13,740 nt of DNA from JBEVMS01 sp040508515 (GTDB taxonomy: Bacteria; Pseudomonadota; Gammaproteobacteria; Xanthomonadales; Rhodanobacteraceae): the NCBI GenBank assembly GCA_040508515.1, contig JBEVMS010000054.1, forward strand, positions 1 through 13,740, written 5' to 3'. This document shows positions 1 through 5,518 of this stretch, in pieces; positions within the stretch are counted from its first letter, which is position 1, and every line of letters begins with the position of its first letter. The position numbers were made by a program, and so were the translations under genes. Under the pieces are notes generated by a model. The model searched no databases. It saw only the letters and a list, made by a program, of their open reading frames with translations, and was not told the DNA's origin.

Positions 1-398
1 TGGGCCCAGTAGCCGCACGAATACACCAGCCGCTTGCCCAGCATCGCCTTGAACAGGTCGTTGCCCAGGTCGTAATGCACCTTGCCCACTTCGTAGGCGT
101 GCTCGCCGCGCTGACGGTTGATAAAGCGCGCCCGGAGGTGAGCCAGCAACGTGTTGAGGGTCTTGAGCCGCTCGTCCAGATGCGCGCCCAGCATGCGGGT
201 AAACACACCGGCGAGATCGTCAGCGTCCCACCAGCCATCCATATAGGCCTCGCCCAGGCCGAGCGAGCCCTGCGCGAAGACCCGCGCGTATAGCCGCTGG
301 TCGTGCACTTTCAGGTCGGTCGGGGCGCTGCCGTCGATACGGATGCCGGCGTGGTTGAGCAGTTCAGCCGCGCGGTGCTTGAGAGAATCCTGGCTCAT
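1..398 (-). CDS. cfa: Cyclopropane-fatty-acyl-phospholipid synthase, N-terminal part (cut by window edge)
   Basis: The enzyme transfers a methylene group from S-adenosylmethionine to the double bond of unsaturated acyl chains in membrane phospholipids, giving cyclopropane rings that stabilise the membrane under stress or in stationary phase. About 132 residues are visible. They match the N-terminal lipid-binding domain of E. coli Cfa closely: AELLNHAGIRIDGSAPTDL, then GSLGLGEAYMDGWWD, then GKVHYDLGNDLFKAMLG and YSCGYWA, where the SAM-dependent methyltransferase domain begins. The SAM-binding glycine motif and the active site lie outside the window. The ATG at 398 is preceded by GAGG at a good distance, and the alignment to the family supports this start. 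No frameshift is seen. Identification rests on recognising these motifs and is very secure. Confidence 0.96.
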   Translation of the reverse strand, partial: MSQDSLKHRAAELLNHAGIRIDGSAPTDLKVHDQRLYARVFAQGSLGLGEAYMDGWWDADDLAGVFTRMLGAHLDERLKTLNTLLAHLRARFINRQRGEHAYEVGKVHYDLGNDLFKAMLGKRLVYSCGYWA

Positions 399-842
399 GG
401 GTATTGCCTCGTTGGGTCGGCCGCTCCGCTGTTGGACGCGGTCCAATGTATCGGCGCGATGTCTCCTGGCACCGCCATGCTTTTTCTGATTTCAGCCACG
501 GCAAGTCAAGTGTCTGGGGTATCGGCGTATGTTTAGGTGAAGCGTGCGCCTTATGCCAGTGTTGGTTTTGTCAAAGGCTCCCATGGGTACCACGCGAACG
601 CTGTCGCGCCGTTGAGCCCGTGGCGCCACGCCCTCACGCCGCCGAGGCCGACGGGTGGACGACATCGCCAATACGCATGCCAATCTGGTGACACGCGTTG
701 GTCAGGTGCAAAAGAATCGCTCGCGGCGACTATGGCCCGCGGCGCTACCTGGGCGTAGCCGGGCACGTGCGCGGCTGGCCGCGGCGTGATGTCGATTCGA
801 TGCTGGATAGGCGCGGGCGCTGTCGCGTTTGCGAAGCCAGCC
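399..842. other. 444-bp stretch with no convincing gene (cfa leader plus unassigned DNA)
   Basis: The part next to cfa (399 to about 540) must carry the cfa promoter and ribosome-binding site. It contains a short inverted repeat and, on the minus strand, a TTGACT that could be a -35 box, but no matching -10 box at standard spacing. From about 540 to 842, several overlapping short open frames exist on both strands. None has a clear Shine-Dalgarno sequence or a recognisable protein. One plus-strand frame with a GTG at 655 and a stop at 789 starts with a coding-like stretch (VDDIANTHANLVTRVGQVQ) and then becomes Arg/Ala-rich. It could be a decayed gene fragment, but I cannot support that. I see no terminator for the glycosyltransferase gene that ends at 843. 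Confidence 0.5.
432..446. repeat. Short perfect inverted repeat upstream of cfa
   Basis: The arms TTGGAC and GTCCAA are separated by GCG. The element ends 34 bp before the cfa start codon, so it lies in the probable promoter or 5' leader of cfa. It could be an operator half-site pair or a small RNA hairpin. Six-base arms are short enough to occur by chance, and I recognise no known regulator site. Confidence 0.3.
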
Positions 843-1964
843 CTAAGCGGCTTGACGCCCGGCGTGGGCGCACAGGCTTAGAATTTCCCGAGCCACATCT
901 TCGGGCGCGCGCTCACTGGCATGCACGATCCGGTCGTTGCGCCCGTAGGGCCCCCACTCGGCGGTATTGGTGACGGTGAAAATGCCCAAGGTGGGAACCT
1001 GGGTGGCGCAGGCCAGATGCATCACTCCGCAATCGAGGCTGATATAGGTGGTCAGGTTGGCCAGCACGCTGCCCAGTTTGCGGATGTCGCTGGAGTAATA
1101 GGCCGGGTAATGCGAGCCCAGCATGGATTGGCCCGAGGCGGGCACGATCTCGACGATCTGGTAGTAGGGGCTAATCGGTTCCAGCGCACGCATGAACGCA
1201 TTCCACCATTCAGGCGCCAACAGTTTGGGGCCGGTGGCATTGGCGAAAATACCCATCACGCCGCTTTTGAGTGGCTGCGTGCCGCGCAGTTCCAACAGTC
1301 GCCTCAAGGCCTGTCGTCCTTGCGCCAGCTCGGCATCGCTCAGGCGAATGTCTGGCACCGGATACGGGTTGGCCAAGTCATCGCCCGATGTGTTTCCATG
1401 CAGCGCCTGGCGCAGCAGATACACCGGCAGTTGGCCCTTGCTCTTGAGCCGTTCCGGCAAGGCCACCGAATGGGTCACATGCCCACTCTTGCGCCGGCTG
1501 CTGAAACCCAGCTTGCAGTCGGCGTTGACTCGTTGCAGCAGCAACCGGCTGGTCTGTGACTGCGGATCAGGATCGATCGCCAGATCGTAGCGGGTACGAC
1601 GCAACGCGCGCAGTACGGACAACGTGCGCAGCGGATGGCCGACCATATGAGCCGGCATGCGCAACAGACGCCGAACGTTGAAGTAATGACCGTAGATTTC
1701 CTGCGCCACCGGGCTGCGGGTGAGAATGTCGACCTCCGCTTCGGGGTAGGTGCGCTCCAGTTCCTGCAGCAGCGGCGTCAACAACAAAGCATTGCCGAGG
1801 CTGTGGCTGAGATGGCAGACCACGATCCGATAGACACCGCTGCCGGGCAGCGGCTGGGTACTGGGCTGGGTCGGTTTTCCCAGCAGCAGGCGCGTCAGCC
1901 GATCGGCAACGGCTCGGCGTAAGTCGTCGATACGGATGAGCAGAAAGGAACGGTTCTTGGCCAC
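843..1964 (-). CDS. Glycosyltransferase family 9 (heptosyltransferase-like) protein
   Basis: GT9 enzymes such as WaaC, WaaF and WaaQ transfer heptose or related sugars to lipopolysaccharide core on the cytoplasmic face of the inner membrane. The 373-residue product has the family's two Rossmann-type halves. The N-terminal half holds HLSHSLGNALLLTPLLQEL (about 51-69), then EVDILTRSP and the YDLAIDPDPQSQTSRLLLQ segment. The C-terminal half carries SLDCGVMHLACATQVPTLGIF (about 309-329) followed by EWGPYGRN, the nucleotide-sugar-binding signature. Two oddities: about 44 residues precede the usual GT9 start, and Asn58 occupies the place where WaaC has its catalytic Asp (GD to GN). The start is a GTG at 1964 with no strong Shine-Dalgarno. 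No other usual start lies between it and the upstream in-frame stop at 2001-2003. Acceptor and sugar cannot be told from sequence. The gene stands alone rather than in an obvious LPS cluster. Confidence 0.9.
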   Translation of the reverse strand: MAKNRSFLLIRIDDLRRAVADRLTRLLLGKPTQPSTQPLPGSGVYRIVVCHLSHSLGNALLLTPLLQELERTYPEAEVDILTRSPVAQEIYGHYFNVRRLLRMPAHMVGHPLRTLSVLRALRRTRYDLAIDPDPQSQTSRLLLQRVNADCKLGFSSRRKSGHVTHSVALPERLKSKGQLPVYLLRQALHGNTSGDDLANPYPVPDIRLSDAELAQGRQALRRLLELRGTQPLKSGVMGIFANATGPKLLAPEWWNAFMRALEPISPYYQIVEIVPASGQSMLGSHYPAYYSSDIRKLGSVLANLTTYISLDCGVMHLACATQVPTLGIFTVTNTAEWGPYGRNDRIVHASERAPEDVAREILSLCAHAGRQAA

Positions 1965-2107
1965 GGCCGGCTCGGGGGATGAAGGTAAGTGCGCACAGAG
2001 TCATGCATTTCGCTTTCTGGAAAATTACAACCCGCGGAGAGCCCGATGGCGCGGTCCGACCCGTTTTTGCATGCTGCATCGACGTCAGAGAACGCCGAGG
2101 CTTTTGG

Positions 2108-2174
2108 GCAGCCCGATGCCCGGTCAATGGATATCCGGGCTCCATCGATGGCTTCGACCGTGGGGGAGGGCTGC
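2108..2174. repeat. Nested inverted repeats just downstream of the zincin-like gene
   Basis: An outer 7-bp pair (GCAGCCC at 2108-2114 and GGGCTGC at 2168-2174) encloses an inner 6-bp pair (GCCCGG at 2118-2123 and CCGGGC at 2135-2140). The outer arm touches the stop codon of the gene at 2175. The position suits an RNA structure at the 3' end of the min-operon transcript, but there is no run of U after it on the minus strand, so it is not a classical intrinsic terminator. The rest of 1965-2174 is the leader of the glycosyltransferase gene, and I see no clear promoter there. Confidence 0.35.
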
Positions 2175-2720
2175 TTACGCCCAGAACGGAGTGCCGTCCT
2201 CATGCAATCGGCGTTGCTCGATCAGCCAGCGTCGGGCGTTTTCGGCATCGTGCTCGAACCATGCCCGGGTCGAGCCCAGCCGGAAGTTGTAACCCCAGGC
2301 ATCCATGTCGCTCATCAGACGCTCACGGCCTACGCCGGGAAGGTAATCGGCCAGCACAATCTGCAAATAGCAGGTGGCATCTTCTTCTTCGACCGAATCG
2401 GTGGCGTTGGTATGCACCATGGTGCGGCGCCCGGGCGGCAGCACGATCAGGTGTCCGGCCTCATGCAGCACCGAGTGCACCGGCGTGTCGGCGCGCGCGT
2501 ACACCGTATGACCAATGATGCCGGCCTCCTCATCGCCCCAGAAACTGCCTGGAATCGGCTCGCCATCGGCGACTTGCATGAAGTTCAGTGCATAGCGCGT
2601 CAGCAACTGACGCAGCGGCGTCTGCTCGATATCGCGCAGACGCAGCACCGTGGCGAGTGGGGAATCAGTGGTCGGCATGGTGCGGTGCGCAGCCCTGAGC
2701 GGCAGACCGGGCGATTGCAT
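2175..2720 (-). CDS. Conserved hypothetical protein with HEAGH zincin-like motif
   Basis: I do not recognise a named family with certainty. The 181-residue product (numbering from the ATG at 2720) is soluble, with no signal peptide or membrane segment. It has HSVLHEAGHLIVL with HEAGH at about 86-90, the HExxH zinc-protease signature. About 22 residues later comes EEEDATCYLQIVLAD, which resembles the third-ligand helix (ExxA, then hydrophobic) of gluzincin-like and ImmA/IrrE-type zincins. The rest (GSFWGDEEAGIIGHTVYARADTPVHS, then DMDAWGYNFRLGSTRAWFE) recalls conserved proteins of unknown function in beta- and gammaproteobacteria, some of which I remember with HEACH instead. The gene starts 26 nt after minE on the same strand and probably shares its transcript. 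An ATG at 2678 (MPTTDS) is an alternative start and drops 14 poorly conserved-looking residues; neither start has a strong Shine-Dalgarno. Peptidase activity is an inference from the motif only. Confidence 0.78.
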   Translation of the reverse strand: MQSPGLPLRAAHRTMPTTDSPLATVLRLRDIEQTPLRQLLTRYALNFMQVADGEPIPGSFWGDEEAGIIGHTVYARADTPVHSVLHEAGHLIVLPPGRRTMVHTNATDSVEEEDATCYLQIVLADYLPGVGRERLMSDMDAWGYNFRLGSTRAWFEHDAENARRWLIEQRRLHEDGTPFWA

Positions 2721-2746
2721 CCGATCCGACGCCCACGGCCATGAAG

Positions 2747-3031
2747 TCAGCCCGCGGCCGGACTGGCATTGGCCGGCCTGGGACCGTCCGGCAGCGAAAC
2801 CGAAAGCTCCAGCACCTCATGCGTGCCATCGCGCTCCAGATTGATCGCCACCGCGTCGGGATCGACGCTGACGTACTTGCGAATCACTTCCAGCAATTCA
2901 CTGCGCAGCAGCGGCAGATAATCGGGGCCGCCTCGGGTGGAGCGCTCCTGCGCCACGATAATGCGCAGGCGCTCTTTCGCCACGGTGGCGGTTGGCTCTG
3001 GCTTTCGCTTCAGGAAATCGAGGATACCCAT
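2747..3031 (-). CDS. minE: Cell division topological specificity factor MinE
   Basis: MinE binds MinD on the membrane, stimulates its ATPase and so drives the pole-to-pole oscillation that confines the MinCD division inhibitor to the cell poles. The 94-residue product matches E. coli MinE across its length: an amphipathic membrane-targeting N-terminus (MGILDFLKRK), the MinD-contacting segment AKERLRIIVAQER (about 19-30), YLPLLRSELLEVIRKYV, and the dimerising beta region VAINLERDGTHEVLELSVSLP. A short Pro/Ala tail follows. The ATG at 3031 is preceded by GGAGG at ideal spacing and lies only 4 nt after the minD stop, so translation is probably coupled. The frame stays open upstream inside minD, but that part has no MinE-like sequence. 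Confidence 0.98.
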   Translation of the reverse strand: MGILDFLKRKPEPTATVAKERLRIIVAQERSTRGGPDYLPLLRSELLEVIRKYVSVDPDAVAINLERDGTHEVLELSVSLPDGPRPANASPAAG

Positions 3032-3035
3032 GCGT

Positions 3036-3851
3036 TCAGCCTCCGAATACGCGCTGGAAGAAGCCCTTCTTCGGTACATCCAAGAAGCGTAATGGACGCT
3101 CTTCGCCAAGTACCCGGGCCACGGTGTCGCCATAGGCTTGTCCCGCCAGCGAGGCGTCGTCCAGGATCACCGGCACGCCGGCGTTGGAGGCGGCCAACAC
3201 GTTCTCCGATTCGGGGATCACGCCGACCACGTTGATGCCGAGAATTTCCTCGACGTCCTTGACGCTGAGCATTTCGCCGGCGGCAACCCGGGTGGGGTTG
3301 TAGCGGGTCAGCAGCAGATGCTGCTTGATCGGGCCATCGCCGCGCTCGGCGCGCCGGGTCTTGCTAGCCAGCAGGCCCAGGATGCGGTCCGAATCGCGTA
3401 CCGAGGACACTTCCGGGTTGACCACCACCACCGCGTGGTCGGCGAAATACATCGCCAGATGGGCGCCTTTTTCGATGCCGGCGGGCGAGTCGCAAACGAC
3501 GTAATCGAAGCCTTCGGCGGACAGCGCTTCGAGTACTTTCTCGACGCCTTCCTGGGTCAGCGCGTCCTTGTCGCGGGTCTGGCTGGCGGCCAGCACGAAC
3601 AGGTTGTCGTGGCGTTTGTCCTTGATCAGTGCCTGCTTGATGGTGGCCTCGCCGTGCACGACGTTGACAAAGTCGTACACCACCCGACGCTCGCAGCCCA
3701 TGATCAGGTCGAGGTTGCGCAGGCCCACGTCGAAGTCGATCACTGCGACTTTCTTGCCGACCATGGCCAGGCCGGTGGCCAGCGATGCGCTGGTGGTGGT
3801 TTTGCCGACGCCGCCCTTGCCGGAAGTGACAACAATGATCTCTGCACTCAA
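3036..3851 (-). CDS. minD: Septum site-determining ATPase MinD
   Basis: MinD is a ParA/MinD-type ATPase that dimerises with ATP on the inner membrane, recruits MinC to block FtsZ assembly, and is released by MinE. The 271-residue product is full length. It has the deviant Walker A GKGGVGKTT (11-19, signature Lys12), DFDVGLRNLDLIMGCERRVVYDFVNV (39-64), the CDSPAGIE switch, NPEVSSVRDSDRI, and the C-terminal amphipathic membrane anchor KKGFFQRVFGG. The only in-frame start that fits is TTG at 3851: the frame is closed by TAG at 3864-3866 and a GGGAG Shine-Dalgarno lies 8 nt before the TTG. A nearby ATG (3857-3859) is in another frame and would encode only three residues. The TTG may be one means of setting MinD level. 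Confidence 0.98.
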   Translation of the reverse strand: MSAEIIVVTSGKGGVGKTTTSASLATGLAMVGKKVAVIDFDVGLRNLDLIMGCERRVVYDFVNVVHGEATIKQALIKDKRHDNLFVLAASQTRDKDALTQEGVEKVLEALSAEGFDYVVCDSPAGIEKGAHLAMYFADHAVVVVNPEVSSVRDSDRILGLLASKTRRAERGDGPIKQHLLLTRYNPTRVAAGEMLSVKDVEEILGINVVGVIPESENVLAASNAGVPVILDDASLAGQAYGDTVARVLGEERPLRFLDVPKKGFFQRVFGG

Positions 3852-3883
3852 GGATTCATCTCCCTACTAAATTTTGTTGTTGG

Positions 3884-3898
3884 CCCACGCGCGGTGGG
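3884..3898 (-). promoter_or_regulatory. Small stem-loop in the minC-minD gap
   Basis: The 56-nt gap between the minC stop and the minD TTG start holds a perfect 5-bp GC stem (CCCAC / GTGGG) with a 5-nt CGCGC loop. It is followed by an A/T-rich spacer and then the minD Shine-Dalgarno. There is no U-run, so it is unlikely to be a terminator. It could affect mRNA stability or the minC:minD expression ratio. A stem this short may also be chance in GC-rich DNA. Confidence 0.35.
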
Positions 3899-3907
3899 TA
3901 GTGATCG

Positions 3908-4693
3908 TCACAGACGGGCGATCAAGAGTTTTTCACCATCGAGCCAGCATTGCACAGACTGGCCTTCGAGGTCCTTCGGGATTTGTTCAAACACGCGGTA
4001 GTGGCCGGCGATGGCGACCAGTTCGCCGCGGAAGTCAGAAACATAGATGCGCGACGTCTCGTCGCCCTGGGCCCCTGCCATGGCCCGGCCGCGCAGACCG
4101 CCATAGATGTGGATGTCGCCATCGGCGATGACCTCGGCGCCATTGGCGACCGTGCCGGTGACCACCAGATCGCGCGAGCGCGCGTAGATTTGCTGGCCCG
4201 AGCGCACCGCGCCCTCGTGGTGCAGCGCACTGTGCACGCCATCGCTGGGGGCATCGAGCCGCGGCGCCTCGGCGGGCATTGGCTCCAGCGCGCGCGGCGC
4301 GGTCGGTTCGGCGGCGCGGGTGACGGGCGCGGCAACGTCGCCGCTCGCCGGCTCGTAGGCGGCGCGGAACTTGGCGATGATCGGCAGTCCCATCCGCTTA
4401 GCCAGCGCCTCGGTGGCCGCGGTCCCGTAGGCCAAACCTACCGGCAGCATGCCGGCGCTGCGTACCGCTTCGAGCAGCGCATCGACGGTGCCATCGTCGG
4501 GCAGGTCGTTCAGGTGACTCAGATCAAGCACCACCGCGGCGCGGGCAAATAACTGCGGCGCCGCGTGCACCCGGCGCTCCAGTTCGTCGCACAGCGCGGC
4601 GGCATCGACGCGGCGCACGCGCACGCAGGCAATTCCGACCTGGCCGAAGCGCAGGTCGCAAGCATCGGTAGTTACATCCATACGTGCATTCAC
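3908..4693 (-). CDS. minC: Septum site-determining protein MinC
   Basis: MinC inhibits FtsZ polymerisation; MinD brings it to the membrane at the poles. The 261-residue product has the usual two parts: an N-terminal FtsZ-inhibiting domain (about 8-115) and the C-terminal MinC_C beta-helix (about 163-261). The latter carries VRSGQQIYARSRDLVVTG, ADGDIHIYGGLRGRAMAG, GD and ELVAIAGHYR, close to E. coli. The Ala/Pro-rich linker between them (about 116-160) is longer than in E. coli, which explains the greater length. I place the start at the GTG at 4693, which overlaps the stop of the upstream acetyltransferase gene (GTGA) and has GGAG 10 nt before it. The ATG at 4681 would remove four residues but lacks a Shine-Dalgarno at normal distance. 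The longer upstream open frame lies inside the acetyltransferase gene and is not MinC-like. Confidence 0.97.
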   Translation of the reverse strand: MNARMDVTTDACDLRFGQVGIACVRVRRVDAAALCDELERRVHAAPQLFARAAVVLDLSHLNDLPDDGTVDALLEAVRSAGMLPVGLAYGTAATEALAKRMGLPIIAKFRAAYEPASGDVAAPVTRAAEPTAPRALEPMPAEAPRLDAPSDGVHSALHHEGAVRSGQQIYARSRDLVVTGTVANGAEVIADGDIHIYGGLRGRAMAGAQGDETSRIYVSDFRGELVAIAGHYRVFEQIPKDLEGQSVQCWLDGEKLLIARL

Positions 4694-5310
4694 AGGCGCC
4701 GCTCTCCAGTGAGGCGGCGAGGTTGGGGGAGGGGATGCTGCGGGTGCAAACGTTCGGCCAGCCAGTCCTCGGCCGGCAAACCGCCATGGTCGAGATAGGT
4801 GTCGCGCACATAGGCGTAGCTGGGCAAGGGCATCGCCAGCAGGCTGACTTGTGGACCGTCCTCGCCCATGCGCTGTTGACCGACTTCCTGAAAGCCGTAG
4901 GTGCCGTGGAATAGCACCACCACGTCGTCGCGCGGTTCCAGGAACACTTCGCACGTCAGTACGGGCACACGCATCTCAGCGTAGCTGCTGACATCGCAAT
5001 ACAACACCCGGCCCAGGCCGTGCCGCCGGTAGGCGTTAGCGATGACGATGCGGTCGATATAGGCGAAATCCTGATAGTGCTCGCTGAACCAGCGGTAGTT
5101 GGGACTGTGATAGTCCGCGCCGTTGCGTAAGGCGATCAGGAAGCCTGCAAGGTGGCCATCGATCTCGGCCACGCGAAAATAGTCCGCATGATCGAAGAAA
5201 TAACGCAGCCGCGCTGCATCGAGGGCGAGGATGCTGCGGCCGGCTGAATTGTTCAGCGCCAGCACCGCATCCAGGTCGTGCTCGCGCACGTCGCGGATGG
5301 CAAGGGCCAT
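4690..5310 (-). CDS. GNAT-family N-acetyltransferase, first gene of the min operon
   Basis: GNAT enzymes transfer an acetyl group from acetyl-CoA to an amine on a small molecule, a protein N-terminus or a lysine; the substrate here is unknown. The product of about 206 residues begins ALAIRDVREHDLDAVLALNNSAG, a typical GNAT alpha1 entry. It has FRVAEIDGHLAGFLIAL and the acetyl-CoA motif A, YIDRIVIANAYRRHGLGRVLY (RRHGLG as R/QxxGxG), then an EVFLEP strand and the late YGFQEVGQQRM segment common in the family. The ATG at 5310 has GGAG 6 nt upstream. The ATG at 5325, five codons earlier in frame, has no Shine-Dalgarno. The stop overlaps the GTG of minC by 4 bp, so the two genes are probably translationally coupled. 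An extended -10 promoter candidate lies about 50 bp upstream. Confidence 0.9.
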   Translation of the reverse strand: MALAIRDVREHDLDAVLALNNSAGRSILALDAARLRYFFDHADYFRVAEIDGHLAGFLIALRNGADYHSPNYRWFSEHYQDFAYIDRIVIANAYRRHGLGRVLYCDVSSYAEMRVPVLTCEVFLEPRDDVVVLFHGTYGFQEVGQQRMGEDGPQVSLLAMPLPSYAYVRDTYLDHGGLPAEDWLAERLHPQHPLPQPRRLTGERRL

Positions 5311-5371
5311 TCGTTGCTCCGCCATGGTTTGAGTTGGTCAAAAGGCCACTGTCCCGGCCTGCAAGGTAGGC

Positions 5372-5400
5372 ATTATGGCATGCAGTTGAGGCCCTTACAC
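5372..5400 (-). promoter_or_regulatory. Candidate sigma-70 extended -10 promoter for the GNAT-minCDE operon
   Basis: On the minus strand, CATAAT (5372-5377) differs from the consensus by one base and is preceded by TGC, giving an extended -10 element. Seventeen bases upstream, GTGTAA (5395-5400) is a weak -35 box, as is common with extended -10 promoters. Transcription would begin near 5365, giving a leader of about 40-55 nt to the acetyltransferase start. The call is by eye only. Confidence 0.42.
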
Positions 5401-5413
5401 CTCGCCTTGCATC

Positions 5414-5431
5414 ATGTAAAGGCTATGTAAA
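5414..5431. promoter_or_regulatory. Tandem ATGTAAA direct repeat in the divergent intergenic region
   Basis: Two ATGTAAA heptamers (5414-5420 and 5425-5431) lie 11 bp apart start to start, about one helical turn, in the 193-208 bp region between the minus-strand GNAT-min operon and the plus-strand histidine kinase gene. Direct repeats with this period are typical of sites bound by dimeric regulators on one face of DNA. They sit just upstream of the candidate operon promoter and about 90 bp before the kinase start. No specific regulator can be named. Confidence 0.35.
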
Positions 5432-5518
5432 ACGGGTGCCGCCGAAGGCGTTGGCGCGTGTGCCGGGGAATGACCATTAACGCATTGCGCCAGCCCCGCA
5501 GGCGCCTATGATGGAGCC

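Noticed and set aside
655..789. 44-codon GTG frame in the gap between cfa and the glycosyltransferase
   Set aside because: The first 20 residues look coding-like, but the remainder is Arg/Ala-rich. There is no clear start signal and I recognise no family.
3032..3133. Upstream in-frame extension of minE into minD
   Set aside because: MinE homologues start at MGILDF, which has an ideal GGAGG before it. The extension overlaps the MinD C-terminus and is not conserved-looking.
3138..4001. Plus-strand open frame of 287 codons opposite minD
   Set aside because: It is a complementary shadow of minD. The His/Gly/Asp-rich translation has no known motif.
4694..4954. Upstream in-frame extension of minC into the acetyltransferase gene
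   Set aside because: The Arg/Pro/Ala-rich extension lies wholly inside the GNAT reading frame and has no MinC similarity. The GTG at 4693 with its Shine-Dalgarno is a better start.
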